Assembly: GCA_903843315.1 (NCBI GenBank)
Contig: CAIMPQ010000180.1
Location: forward strand, 1 to 17,603
DNA length: 17,603 bases
Source of the DNA: an uncultured beta proteobacterium
GTDB lineage: Bacteria > Pseudomonadota > Gammaproteobacteria > Burkholderiales > Burkholderiaceae
Direction: 5' to 3'
The stretch's first letter is position 1, and every line of letters begins with the position of its first letter. A program made the translations under genes and the position numbers. Below the pieces are notes generated by a model. That model worked only from the letters and a program-made list of their open reading frames with translations. It was not told the DNA's origin and did no database searches. Shown here piece by piece: positions 1 to 7,503 of this stretch.

Positions 1-1037
1 AGGCTACCTTATTGGGATTTGATAGTTTACGGATTACGGATACCCATCTCGGTCCTGCTAGCGAGCGCTTGCAAGAATGGCTTGCTGAAGGACGTCATGG
101 TCATATGGAATACATGCAACGCCATGCAGAATTGCGCTCTAACCCCCAGTTATTAGTCCCAGGAACTATCAGAGTCCTTTGTGTCTCGATGAACTATCTT
201 TCTCCTGATAGTGATTTTGATGCTGAATGGCAGCGCCTAGAAGATCCGTCTCAAGCAGTGGTTTCTCTGTATGCCCGCGGGCGTGATTATCACAAAGTAC
301 TCCGTAACCGGCTGCAAGAATTTGCCAAAGCGATTGAAGAAAAAATTGGCGCTTTTGGTTTCCGCGTCTTTACAGATTCAGCACCCCTAATGGAAGTGGA
401 GTTAGCGCGTAAAGCAGGATTGGGGTGGCGTGGCAAGCATACCCTCTTACTGAATCGAGAATCTGGCTCGACCTTTTTCTTGGGTGAGATTTTGGTAGAT
501 GTGCCATTACCGCTTGATCACGAGGAAGCAGAACATTGTGGTACCTGTCAATCTTGTATTGATATCTGTCCAACGCAGGCAATCACTGCACCTTATCAAT
601 TAGATGCGCGCCGTTGTATTTCTTATCTGACGATAGAAAACCCAGCAGCGATTCCCGTGGAGTTTAGAAGTGCAATGGGTAATCGTGTGTATGGCTGTGA
701 CGACTGTCAGTTAATCTGTCCCTGGAATAAATTTGCTCAGCGCACCCAACTGCCAGACTTTGCACAACGCCACGGCTTGGGGCAGGCGAGTCTGTTACAT
801 CTATGGTCTTGGACTGAGGCAGAGTTCGAGCGGCGCCATGAGGGAAGTGCGATTCGTCGGATTGGGTATAGTCGTTGGCGCCGAAATTTAGCAGTCGCCA
901 TGGGTAATGCGCTTGCAAGCCCTAACGCTAGCAAAGTAGTTAAGGAAGAAATTCACCAAGCATTGACTGAGGGACTGATTGATGCTGACGCTTTAGTAGC
1001 AGAGCACATTGAGTGGGCTCTAAACGCTTACAATTGA
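1..1037 (+). CDS. queG: Epoxyqueuosine reductase, 5'-truncated by window edge
   Basis: Cobalamin-dependent iron-sulfur enzyme that reduces epoxyqueuosine to queuosine in the wobble position of GUN-anticodon tRNAs; cytoplasmic. The reading frame is open to base 3, and a TTG at 12 is only an internal codon, so the true start lies upstream. Numbering from that TTG, the catalytic-domain stretch TDSAPLMEVELARKAGLGW is at about 121-139. Two 4Fe-4S motifs follow: Cys176, 179, 182, 186 (CGTCQSCIDICP) and Cys202 with Cys229, 232, 236 (GCDDCQLICPW). A C-terminal region of about 90 residues fits the HEAT-like tail of the family. The 341 visible residues lack only a short N-terminus. The stop is 3 bp before azlC, which suggests co-transcription. 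Confidence 0.95.
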   Translation, partial: ATLLGFDSLRITDTHLGPASERLQEWLAEGRHGHMEYMQRHAELRSNPQLLVPGTIRVLCVSMNYLSPDSDFDAEWQRLEDPSQAVVSLYARGRDYHKVLRNRLQEFAKAIEEKIGAFGFRVFTDSAPLMEVELARKAGLGWRGKHTLLLNRESGSTFFLGEILVDVPLPLDHEEAEHCGTCQSCIDICPTQAITAPYQLDARRCISYLTIENPAAIPVEFRSAMGNRVYGCDDCQLICPWNKFAQRTQLPDFAQRHGLGQASLLHLWSWTEAEFERRHEGSAIRRIGYSRWRRNLAVAMGNALASPNASKVVKEEIHQALTEGLIDADALVAEHIEWALNAYN

Positions 1038-1040
1038 TTC

Positions 1041-1826
1041 ATGTCATCCAATGAGCAACCTTATATTGACCCTAGCGAGATAGCGCTAGAGGAGTCAGCA
1101 GCGCAACGCTTTCAGAGTCGCAGTGATGCATTTTGGTCGGGTATTCGGGATGCCGCTGGCGCCCCAGCGATGGTGCTCTTTGCAGGTATGGTGGGTTTTG
1201 GAGCAATGGGTAAGACTAATGGCTTTGATATTTGGTTCACTACCTTCACCTCCTTCTTCATGTTTGCTTTGCCAGGTCAGGTCGTCTTACTAGAGATGGC
1301 GATTACGGGTTCATCAGTTTTAGCTATTGCCTTAGCAGTGACCTTGACCTCAACTCGCTTCATCACCATGACGGTGACACTTTTTCCGCAGTTTCACCAT
1401 AAAGATCGCAATCGAAGTTTGTATGCTTCAGTGCATCTATTGGCGATGACCGCCTGGGCCATCTCGATGCGCGAGTTTCATGCGATTGAGACTAAGCATC
1501 GCTTAAGTTACTTTGTTGGATTGGGATTACTCTGTTGGTTGATCTCAGTCCCTGGAACAATCTTAGGTTACTTCTTAGCAGGTATGGTGCCAGCACCGGT
1601 GACTTTAGGTCTCGTCTTTATTAATCCCTTATTCTTCTTACTCACCTTTACTGAGGTGAAGCCTTGGATTAATCGCATTGCAATCTTTTTAGGTTGTATC
1701 TTTGGCCCGATTTTCTTTATCGTCGATCGCGATACTAGCTTGCTTACAGCAGGTCTTGTAGCAGGGACAATGGCTTACTTTATTGATCGCAAGTTCTTGC
1801 GTAAGAAAGCCGGGGTGATCGGTTGA
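1041..1826 (+). CDS. azlC: AzlC-family branched-chain amino-acid permease, large subunit
   Basis: Inner-membrane protein of the AzlC/YgaZ family. With a small AzlD partner it exports branched-chain amino acids or analogues. The 261-residue product has a soluble acidic N-terminus of about 30 residues. The family-typical start of the membrane part follows (SGIRDAAGAPAMVLFAGMVG), then several hydrophobic helices, including LPGQVVLLEMAITG and the helices at about 155-205 and 215-250. Length is normal for the family. It begins 3 bp after queG without a clear Shine-Dalgarno sequence, so translation is probably coupled. Its TGA overlaps the azlD ATG by one base (TGATG). The substrate is inferred from the family. 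Confidence 0.9.
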   Translation: MSSNEQPYIDPSEIALEESAAQRFQSRSDAFWSGIRDAAGAPAMVLFAGMVGFGAMGKTNGFDIWFTTFTSFFMFALPGQVVLLEMAITGSSVLAIALAVTLTSTRFITMTVTLFPQFHHKDRNRSLYASVHLLAMTAWAISMREFHAIETKHRLSYFVGLGLLCWLISVPGTILGYFLAGMVPAPVTLGLVFINPLFFLLTFTEVKPWINRIAIFLGCIFGPIFFIVDRDTSLLTAGLVAGTMAYFIDRKFLRKKAGVIG

Positions 1827-2185
1827 TGAATACAATGGAAACCATGGCTAATGCACTCTCTGGTTGGGGTTTATGGATTGCTTTGCTTGGCGCTTGCCTA
1901 GGCACCTATTTCTGCCGTGCTATTGGCGTATTTCTCTCACAGAGCATTAATCAAGATAGCGAAATCTTTCGTTGGTTAGCAGCAGTGACTTATGCGATGG
2001 TTGCCGCTTTAACCGTGCGCCTGATCGTCATGCCTCTCGGTTTAATGGCGACAGTGCCACTGTGGATACGCATTCTGGTTTGCGCCTTAGCTATTGGTGT
2101 GATGGTGTCCAAACCCACTAGGCGTTTGGTTCCTGCTTTACTGACAGGAACCCTGCTAATGGTAGGTTACGGCGTCATTCGCTAA
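1826..2185 (+). CDS. azlD: AzlD-family small subunit of branched-chain amino-acid exporter
   Basis: Small, very hydrophobic protein of 119 residues with about four membrane segments, partner of AzlC in the inner membrane. The motif GTYFCRAIGVFLS near residues 26-38 and the helical spans after it fit the AzlD/YgaH family. A TTG at 1823 is also in frame. I prefer the ATG at 1826 because it gives the TGATG stop-start overlap with azlC that is usual for coupled subunits. The gene ends 34 bp before the convergent dehydrogenase gene. I see no good hairpin terminator in that gap. Confidence 0.88.
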   Translation: MNTMETMANALSGWGLWIALLGACLGTYFCRAIGVFLSQSINQDSEIFRWLAAVTYAMVAALTVRLIVMPLGLMATVPLWIRILVCALAIGVMVSKPTRRLVPALLTGTLLMVGYGVIR

Positions 2186-2219
2186 TGTAAGGCGATAAAA
2201 ATCTGTTGAGCTGCATTCT

Positions 2220-5200
2220 CTAAAGATGTGCTGCCAGGATTCTGGCGATATGCACCGCTTCTCTTTGCGTGCCATCAGCAATCTGATGACGGCAACTCGT
2301 TCCATCAGCCACTACCCAAGTATTGGGCGACTTACGAATACTGGGTAACAGACTGATTTCAGCCATCTGCTTGGAGACTTCAATATGTTCTGCCTCATAA
2401 CCAAAACTACCTGCCATACCGCAGCAAGAAGATTCAATCAGTTTTGGATCTGCTTTTGGAATGAGTTTGAGTAATTCCATTGCGGGAGTAACTGCAGCAA
2501 AGGACTTCTGATGGCAGTGACCATGAAAGAGTACTGGCTTACTCGCTTCTTTGAGCTTGAGCTTCAGTGTTCCAGCTTTTGCTTCGCTAGCCAAAAACTC
2601 TTCCAAGAGTTGCGCTTGCTTAGAAACCGTGATTGCGCGCTCCCCAAAACCCATGACTAAGGCTTCATCTTTCAAAGTAAAGAGGCATGAAGGCTCTAAA
2701 CCAATGATGGGGATATTCTGCTCAGCATAGGGCGCGAGGTGATCGACTAATTCACTCAGAGTTTCTTTGGCTTTATCTACCATACCGGCGGCAAGATAGG
2801 TTCTGCCACAGCAAAACTCTTTTGAGCAAGTGTTGCCAGTTTTATCTGCTCGTTTTTCTTTTTTGGGCTGACCCTTATTTGGAATATGAACACGATAGCC
2901 AGCAGCTTTGAGCACTTTTAGAGCAGCAATGAGATTCTCATTTTCAAAATAGGCATTGAAGGTATCAGCTAACAGTACCACTCCTTTACCATTGGCATCC
3001 TGCGCTAACTGATCTGGTGTGAACTGATAGTTTTGCGCTATCTTCTGATTCCAGAAAGTCTTACTCTTCCAAACTGGCAAACTTCTCTGAGCCGAGATAC
3101 CCATGATCCATTCTTGTAACTTGGCTACTGGTGCGATGTGATTCCGCAAATTGAGTAAGGCTGGCAAGAGCGTAGTATTGCTAATGATCGCAGCGTATTT
3201 TGGTAAGTAAGCTACCGCTAGATCTCTTAAGGAATGACCGACTCGCTTCTTGTAAGCCGATAAGAACTCAATCTTCATCTTAGCCATATCCACGCCGGTA
3301 GGGCACTCACGACGGCAGGCTTTGCAACTGACGCAAAGCTCCATCACTTCTTTTATGGCATCACTAGCTAGTGGGGATGAGTTGATCGTTGAACCACTCT
3401 TGATATCCAGTTGATTTGACAGTGCTAGGCGTAAGGTGTTTGCTCGGCCTCTGGTGAGGTGTTTCTCGTCCCGGGTAACTCGATAACTAGGACACATCAC
3501 TTCAGCATCAAACTTGCGGCAGTGACCATTGTTATTACACATCTCTACGGCTTTGGCTAAGCCCATTGCTGGATCGCCACCAGTGCCTGGCGCAGTGGTT
3601 TGTTCAGTGACAGGATTGTTTTGGACATTCCAAGCAGACCAATCTAATGCGGGTTGCAATGGGATGACTTTGTAATTTGGCGGAAATCTAAAATTGGTAG
3701 AGTCATCCATTTTGGGTGGATTGACAATCTTGCCGGGATTAAACAATCCCTTGGGATCAAAAGCAGACTTGATTTCTGCGAGAGCTTCAGTGATCTTGGG
3801 GCCAAATTGCCAAGAGATCCACTCACCACGGCATAAACCATCGCCATGCTCACCGCTGTAAGCTCCTTTGTATTTTCTTACCAATGCAGAAGCCTCTTCA
3901 GCAACAGCGCGCATCTTTTGCGCTCCATCTCTGCGCATATCCAGAATAGGGCGGACGTGTAAGGTGCCTACTGAGGCATGGGCATACCAAGTGCCACGAG
4001 AGCCATATTTAGAAAATACATCCGTTAATGCTTGGGTATAGTCAGCCAAACTCTCTAAGGGAACGGCGCAGTCTTCAATAAAGCTTACTGGCTTACCGTC
4101 ACCTTTCAGGCTCATCATAATGTTCAAGCCTGCTTTACGCACTTCCCATAAATTCTTTTGAGGGGATGCATCAGACATAGTGACTACCGATCCTGGTAAA
4201 CCCAAGTCACTCATGAGTTCTTGCAATGCCTTGAGTTTATCGAGCAGGGGCGCATGCGCCTCACCAGAAAACTCGACCAAGAGAATCGCCTCCGGGGTTT
4301 GAGCAGTGTGATCGATTAATGCGGTTTCAATGGTTTTCTGAAAGCTCGGATTACTACGTGCCAAATCAATCATGGTGCGATCTACTAGCTCAACTGCAGT
4401 AGGACCTAGTTTCACAATATGTTGGGCGCTATCCATTGCCTTATAAAAACTCGCAAAGTTCACGATGCCTAGTACCTTGTGCTGTGGCAATGGCGCTAAT
4501 TTGAGTTTGAGCGATTTGAAATAGGCCAGGGTACCTTCACTGCCAACGAGTAGATGGGACAGATTGACGCTACCATCTTGTGTGTATGGCAATTCGCTTT
4601 GAGGATGGAAGATATCGAGGTTGTAACCCGCTACGCGTCTTAATACTTTTGGAAATTTCGCTTCGATCTCAGGTTGCAATGTATTAGCCAAGCCTTTCAC
4701 AAAATCACCAAGCTCTTTGGCAACCCCAGAACTATTTGCGTAATTGCCAAATTGGGCAACTCTGCCATCCGCAAGCCATGCATCTATTCCGAGTACGTTG
4801 TGCACCATATTGCCGTAAGCAATCGAGCGGCTGCCGCAAGAATTATTGCCGGCCATGCCACCAATCGTTGCTTGTCCAGCAGTAGAGACATCCACTGGAT
4901 ACCAAAGACCATGTTGTTTGAGTGAGCCGTTGAGGTGATCCAGCACCATGCCAGGTTCCACTTCAACATAGCCTTTGTCTAAGTTGAGATCAAGGAGATT
5001 TCGAAAGTATTTAGTGTTGTCGATCACTAGGGCTGCGCCAGTAGTTTGGCCGCACTGACTAGTGCCACCGCCTCGAGGCAATACTGGCACGCCAAGTTCT
5101 GCTGCAATCTGTAGAGCACTGGCAATATCTTGCGCTGTCTTAGGTACAAAGACTGCCACTGGCATGGCTTGATAGATAGAAGCATCGGTAGCATAGCGAC

Positions 5201-5309
5201 CACGGCTAGCGCTATCAGTCATCACTTCGCCAGAGGTTTCTTGGCGCAGGCGTTTGGCTAATTGCGCCCGATCCATCATCAGTTCTTTGAGATCAAGGGG
5301 TTTATTCAT
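2220..5309 (-). CDS. FAD-linked oxidase fused to Fe-S oxidoreductase (2-hydroxyacid dehydrogenase type)
   Basis: A 1029-residue fusion of a GlcD-like FAD half and a GlcF-like iron-sulfur half, the same architecture as E. coli YdiJ; I cannot claim orthology. Such enzymes oxidise D-2-hydroxyacids (D-lactate, glycolate, D-2-hydroxyglutarate) and pass electrons to the respiratory chain. Seen in order: the FAD pyrophosphate loop PRGGGTSQCGQTTG (78-91); GNNSCGSRS (154-162); GSEGTLAYF (256-264); the C-terminal oxidase motifs HASVGTLHVRP (444-454) and GEHGDGLCRGEW (487-498). Next come Fe-S motifs with Cys591, 597, 606 and Cys659, 662, 665, 669, and two CCG domains (FCCGRT near 832 and SSCCGMAGSFG near the end). 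There is no signal peptide or membrane helix. The ATG overlaps the upstream regulator's stop as ATGA, so the two are one operon. The exact substrate is unknown. Confidence 0.9.
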   Translation of the reverse strand: MNKPLDLKELMMDRAQLAKRLRQETSGEVMTDSASRGRYATDASIYQAMPVAVFVPKTAQDIASALQIAAELGVPVLPRGGGTSQCGQTTGAALVIDNTKYFRNLLDLNLDKGYVEVEPGMVLDHLNGSLKQHGLWYPVDVSTAGQATIGGMAGNNSCGSRSIAYGNMVHNVLGIDAWLADGRVAQFGNYANSSGVAKELGDFVKGLANTLQPEIEAKFPKVLRRVAGYNLDIFHPQSELPYTQDGSVNLSHLLVGSEGTLAYFKSLKLKLAPLPQHKVLGIVNFASFYKAMDSAQHIVKLGPTAVELVDRTMIDLARSNPSFQKTIETALIDHTAQTPEAILLVEFSGEAHAPLLDKLKALQELMSDLGLPGSVVTMSDASPQKNLWEVRKAGLNIMMSLKGDGKPVSFIEDCAVPLESLADYTQALTDVFSKYGSRGTWYAHASVGTLHVRPILDMRRDGAQKMRAVAEEASALVRKYKGAYSGEHGDGLCRGEWISWQFGPKITEALAEIKSAFDPKGLFNPGKIVNPPKMDDSTNFRFPPNYKVIPLQPALDWSAWNVQNNPVTEQTTAPGTGGDPAMGLAKAVEMCNNNGHCRKFDAEVMCPSYRVTRDEKHLTRGRANTLRLALSNQLDIKSGSTINSSPLASDAIKEVMELCVSCKACRRECPTGVDMAKMKIEFLSAYKKRVGHSLRDLAVAYLPKYAAIISNTTLLPALLNLRNHIAPVAKLQEWIMGISAQRSLPVWKSKTFWNQKIAQNYQFTPDQLAQDANGKGVVLLADTFNAYFENENLIAALKVLKAAGYRVHIPNKGQPKKEKRADKTGNTCSKEFCCGRTYLAAGMVDKAKETLSELVDHLAPYAEQNIPIIGLEPSCLFTLKDEALVMGFGERAITVSKQAQLLEEFLASEAKAGTLKLKLKEASKPVLFHGHCHQKSFAAVTPAMELLKLIPKADPKLIESSCCGMAGSFGYEAEHIEVSKQMAEISLLPSIRKSPNTWVVADGTSCRHQIADGTQREAVHIARILAAHL

Positions 5310-5992
5310 TTAGCTGTCTCTACTTCTAAAGCTTCAGCTTTGAGTAATTGCACCACCACATCGCGTTTATTTCTGACGTGCTGAATCATGATCTTGCGCA
5401 TACGCACGCTATCTCGGGTCTTAAGGGCATCGAGCATCTCTTGGTGTTCTTCAACCGCCTTTTCCCATTTCACACCATCTTGATTAGATCTAAAGCGCAA
5501 AGCTTCAATACGGGCATTCACTTGGGAGAAGAGTTGAGTGAGTACGGGATTGTTTGCTGCTTGATTGATCAGATGATGAATGCGTAGATTCAGCTTGTAA
5601 TAGCTAGATAAATCCCGACGCGCATACGAAGCCATCATTTCATATTGAAGGGCTTCTAATTCAGAGAGGGTGGTATTAGTAATATTGTTTGCTGCTAATT
5701 CACCCGAGAATCCTTCTAAATCGGCGATGACATCAAACGTGTGAATTACATCTTCCAGACTGAGTTGAAGCGCAATCGCACCGCGGTTCGTGATTAATTC
5801 AACCAAGCCATCTGCAGCTAGTCGACGGATCGCTTCGCGAATTGGGGTGCGAGAAACATGGAGGCTTTCAGCAAGCTCGCGTTCATTGAGCTTGCTACCG
5901 GGTGCAATCTTGCCTTCAACCAAAAGCAGTCTGAGCTTTTGGAAAATGGCTTCATGCAAATTCTGCGAATTGGGCTGTTCAATCACCGTCAT
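5306..5992 (-). CDS. GntR-family transcriptional regulator with FCD ligand domain
   Basis: A 228-residue DNA-binding regulator of the FadR/FCD subfamily, the group that includes GlcC, LldR and DhdR. The winged helix-turn-helix is at about 10-75, with the recognition segment LNERELAESLHVSRTPIREA at 35-54. The all-helical FCD domain follows; likely metal or ligand residues are His139, His183 and His205, with Asn135 where many members have Asp. The start ATG is preceded by a good Shine-Dalgarno run (AGGGGG, minus strand, about 6000-6005). It overlaps the FAD/Fe-S gene by 4 bp and diverges from the aminotransferase. Both sides carry a TTTGTAT(A/G)CAAA site, so it probably controls both units and itself. 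The inducer is probably a hydroxyacid handled by its neighbours; this is inference. Confidence 0.92.
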   Translation of the reverse strand: MTVIEQPNSQNLHEAIFQKLRLLLVEGKIAPGSKLNERELAESLHVSRTPIREAIRRLAADGLVELITNRGAIALQLSLEDVIHTFDVIADLEGFSGELAANNITNTTLSELEALQYEMMASYARRDLSSYYKLNLRIHHLINQAANNPVLTQLFSQVNARIEALRFRSNQDGVKWEKAVEEHQEMLDALKTRDSVRMRKIMIQHVRNKRDVVVQLLKAEALEVETAK

Positions 5993-6015
5993 GCTTCAAC
6001 CCCCTAGTTTCTCTA

Positions 6016-6027
6016 TTTGTATACAAA
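6016..6027. promoter_or_regulatory. Candidate GntR/FCD operator 1 (regulator side)
   Basis: Perfect 12-bp palindrome TTTGTATACAAA, 23 bp upstream of the regulator's ATG. Its TTGTATACAA core matches the kind of half-site arrangement (TTGTA-TACAA) bound by FCD-type GntR proteins. It lies just downstream of a candidate minus-strand -10 (TATGAT, 6047-6042), where a bound repressor would block transcription of the regulator and dehydrogenase genes. Seen: the palindrome and its repeat at 6110. Inferred: that the adjacent regulator binds it. Confidence 0.65.
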
Positions 6028-6041
6028 AATACCAATAAGCC

Positions 6042-6047
6042 ATCATA
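6042..6047 (-). promoter_or_regulatory. Candidate -10 element for regulator/dehydrogenase operon
   Basis: On the minus strand TATGAT (5 of 6 to TATAAT) sits in a very AT-rich stretch about 50 bp before the regulator start. Initiation would fall near 6035, just ahead of operator 1. I do not see a good -35 at 16-18 bp, so the exact promoter is uncertain. Confidence 0.35.
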
Positions 6048-6109
6048 AAGCATAAATATCGTCTTTAAACACTAAATAAAGCCTATATTTTCATATTTAT
6101 AGAAAATAA

Positions 6110-6121
6110 TTTGTATGCAAA
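6110..6121. promoter_or_regulatory. Candidate GntR/FCD operator 2 (aminotransferase side)
   Basis: TTTGTATGCAAA differs from operator 1 by one base, and the match extends to 14 bases (ATTTGTAT(A/G)CAAAA). It lies 67 bp before the aminotransferase ATG. Possible plus-strand promoter elements are AATAAT at 6105-6110 directly before it, or TGGATA (6123-6128) with TACACT (6146-6151), 17 bp apart, directly after it. The centres of the two operators are 94 bp apart, close to nine helical turns. Confidence 0.6.
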
Positions 6122-6188
6122 ATGGATAAATCCTCGAAATTGTCATACACTAGGGGCATTATTCAACCTAAAACCAGTGAGACTAAAG

Positions 6189-7373
6189 ATGCTGAAACTT
6201 GATAACCACCTGTCTGGACGCCATTTCTTACATATTCCCGGACCAAGCCCAGTTCCTTCACGCATTCTGCGTGCTATCAGTTATCAAACCATTGACCACC
6301 GCGGTCCTGAGTTTGGTGAGTTTGGCTTGAAGGTATTAGAGGGCATCAAAAAGATTTTTAAGACTCAGCATCCAGTCATGATTTATTCCGCTTCTGGAAC
6401 GGGTTCATGGGAAGGCGCCTTAGTCAACGTGCTCAATCCTGGTGATAAGGTCATTTTTTACGAGACCGGCCAGTTTGCAAACTTATGGCGTGCGCTTGCA
6501 GCCAAAATTGGTTTACAGGCTGAGGTGATTGGTAAGGTTGGTAAGGACACATGGCGTTGGGGTGTAGATGCCTCAGTCATTGAAGAACGTTTGCGTAAAG
6601 ATACTCAACACGAAATCAAAGCAGTGTGCGTAGTGCACAACGAAACATCGACTGGCATGACATCAAACATTGCTGCTGTTCGAAAGGCGATTGATGCTGC
6701 CAAACATCCCGCATTACTTATCGTAGACAGCGTGTCTGGCTTGGGTTCGGCGGACTATCGCCATGATGAGTGGGGCGTTGATGTGACGGTTTCAGGATCG
6801 CAAAAAGGCTTGATGTTGCCACCAGGTATTGGCTTTAATGCCCTCTCACCAAAAGCAATTGAAGCGAGCAAGCACAGCAAGATTCCTAAATCGTATTTAG
6901 CATGGGACGAAATTCTGGAATCGAATAAAACAGGCTATTGGCCAACTACTCCAAGCACCAATTTGATGTATGGCTTGCACGAAGCAATTGATATGATGAC
7001 GGCCGAAGGTTTAGACACGATTTTTGCTCGGCACCAACGTTTGGCTGAAGCATGTCGGCGTGCAGTTGCAGCCTGGGGTCTTGAGAACCAGTGCCAAGAT
7101 GCCACTGCGTATTCTCCAGTCTTAACTGCTGCAGTAGTTCCTGAAGGAATGGATGCTGATGTCTTGCGCAAGCATGCCTTAGAGAAGTTCAATCTTTCTT
7201 TGGGGACTGGACTTGGTAAGCTGAAAGGCAAGATTTTCCGTATCGGCCATTTGGGCGACTGCAATGAGCTAAGTCTGATGGCAGCGCTCAGCGGGGCGGA
7301 AATGAGTCTGGGAGCGATGGGTTACAAGCCTAAAGAAAGCGGCGTTGTGGCAGCCCAAGAGTTCCTGAAGTAA
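6189..7373 (+). CDS. Class V aminotransferase, serine-glyoxylate / alanine-glyoxylate type
   Basis: PLP enzyme of 394 residues that transfers the amino group of serine (or alanine) to glyoxylate, giving glycine and hydroxypyruvate (or pyruvate). Seen: HIPGPSPVPSRIL (15-27), IDHRGPEF (35-42), the PLP phosphate loop SASGTGSWEGAL (67-78), HNETSTGMTSN (150-160), the PLP-ring Asp180 in LIVDSVSGLG, and the Schiff-base Lys206 in SGSQKGLMLPPG. A conserved IFRIGHLGD lies near the C-terminus. The frame is open back to a TTG at 6111, but that codon is inside operator 2 and the extra 26 residues are not family-like. ATG 6189 gives the normal length and has AGTGAG 6 bp upstream. It faces away from the regulator. 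Serine-glyoxylate activity is more likely than other class V activities, from motif recall only. Confidence 0.88.
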   Translation: MLKLDNHLSGRHFLHIPGPSPVPSRILRAISYQTIDHRGPEFGEFGLKVLEGIKKIFKTQHPVMIYSASGTGSWEGALVNVLNPGDKVIFYETGQFANLWRALAAKIGLQAEVIGKVGKDTWRWGVDASVIEERLRKDTQHEIKAVCVVHNETSTGMTSNIAAVRKAIDAAKHPALLIVDSVSGLGSADYRHDEWGVDVTVSGSQKGLMLPPGIGFNALSPKAIEASKHSKIPKSYLAWDEILESNKTGYWPTTPSTNLMYGLHEAIDMMTAEGLDTIFARHQRLAEACRRAVAAWGLENQCQDATAYSPVLTAAVVPEGMDADVLRKHALEKFNLSLGTGLGKLKGKIFRIGHLGDCNELSLMAALSGAEMSLGAMGYKPKESGVVAAQEFLK

Positions 7374-7393
7374 TCAGAAACGGCATTGAAGGT

Positions 7394-7433
7394 GGGTGGA
7401 GCAGGGTTCCCAAGGGTCACCCGGGCTACACCC
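7394..7433 (+). terminator. GC-rich nested hairpin after aminotransferase, possible terminator
   Basis: GGGTGGAGC (7394-7402) can pair with GCTACACCC (7425-7433), 8 of 9 positions, and GGGT/ACCC (7404-7407 and 7419-7422) nests inside. The stretch is much richer in GC than its surroundings. It is followed by CTTATAATT rather than a real U-run, so it is not a textbook intrinsic terminator. It could instead be a 3'-end stabilising structure. Confidence 0.35.
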
Positions 7434-7435
7434 CT

Positions 7436-7441
7436 TATAAT
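7436..7441 (+). promoter_or_regulatory. Candidate -10 element for glcG-like gene
   Basis: A perfect TATAAT lies 62 bp before the glcG ATG, directly after the GC-rich hairpin. No convincing -35 is visible at the usual distance, since that stretch is occupied by the hairpin. If it is used, transcription starts near 7448 and the leader contains the inverted repeat at 7451-7475. Confidence 0.4.
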
Positions 7442-7450
7442 TCAAGTACT

Positions 7451-7475
7451 TATCTAGAACTGCATTGACTAGATA
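7451..7475. repeat. Perfect 7-bp inverted repeat in glcG leader
   Basis: TATCTAG (7451-7457) and CTAGATA (7469-7475) are exact reverse complements separated by 11 bases. It lies just downstream of the TATAAT at 7436 and 29 bp before the glcG start. It could be a DNA operator at the start of transcription or an RNA stem-loop in the leader. It does not resemble the TTTGTATACAAA sites. Confidence 0.5.
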
Positions 7476-7503
7476 CACCATATTCGAGACAGAAAGATTA
7501 AAC

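Noticed and set aside
1823..1825. TTG start for azlD one codon upstream
   Set aside because: The adjacent ATG at 1826 forms a standard TGATG overlap and needs no rare start codon.
2186..2219. Possible shared terminator between azlD and the convergent dehydrogenase gene
   Set aside because: I found no stem of useful length in the 34-bp gap.
6111..6188. Longer aminotransferase start at TTG 6111, adding 26 residues
   Set aside because: The TTG lies inside the second operator, and the added residues do not resemble the family N-terminus; ATG 6189 gives the usual length.
6935..7264. 109-residue minus-strand frame inside the aminotransferase gene
   Set aside because: It is antisense to a conserved enzyme, with low-complexity composition and no recognisable motif.
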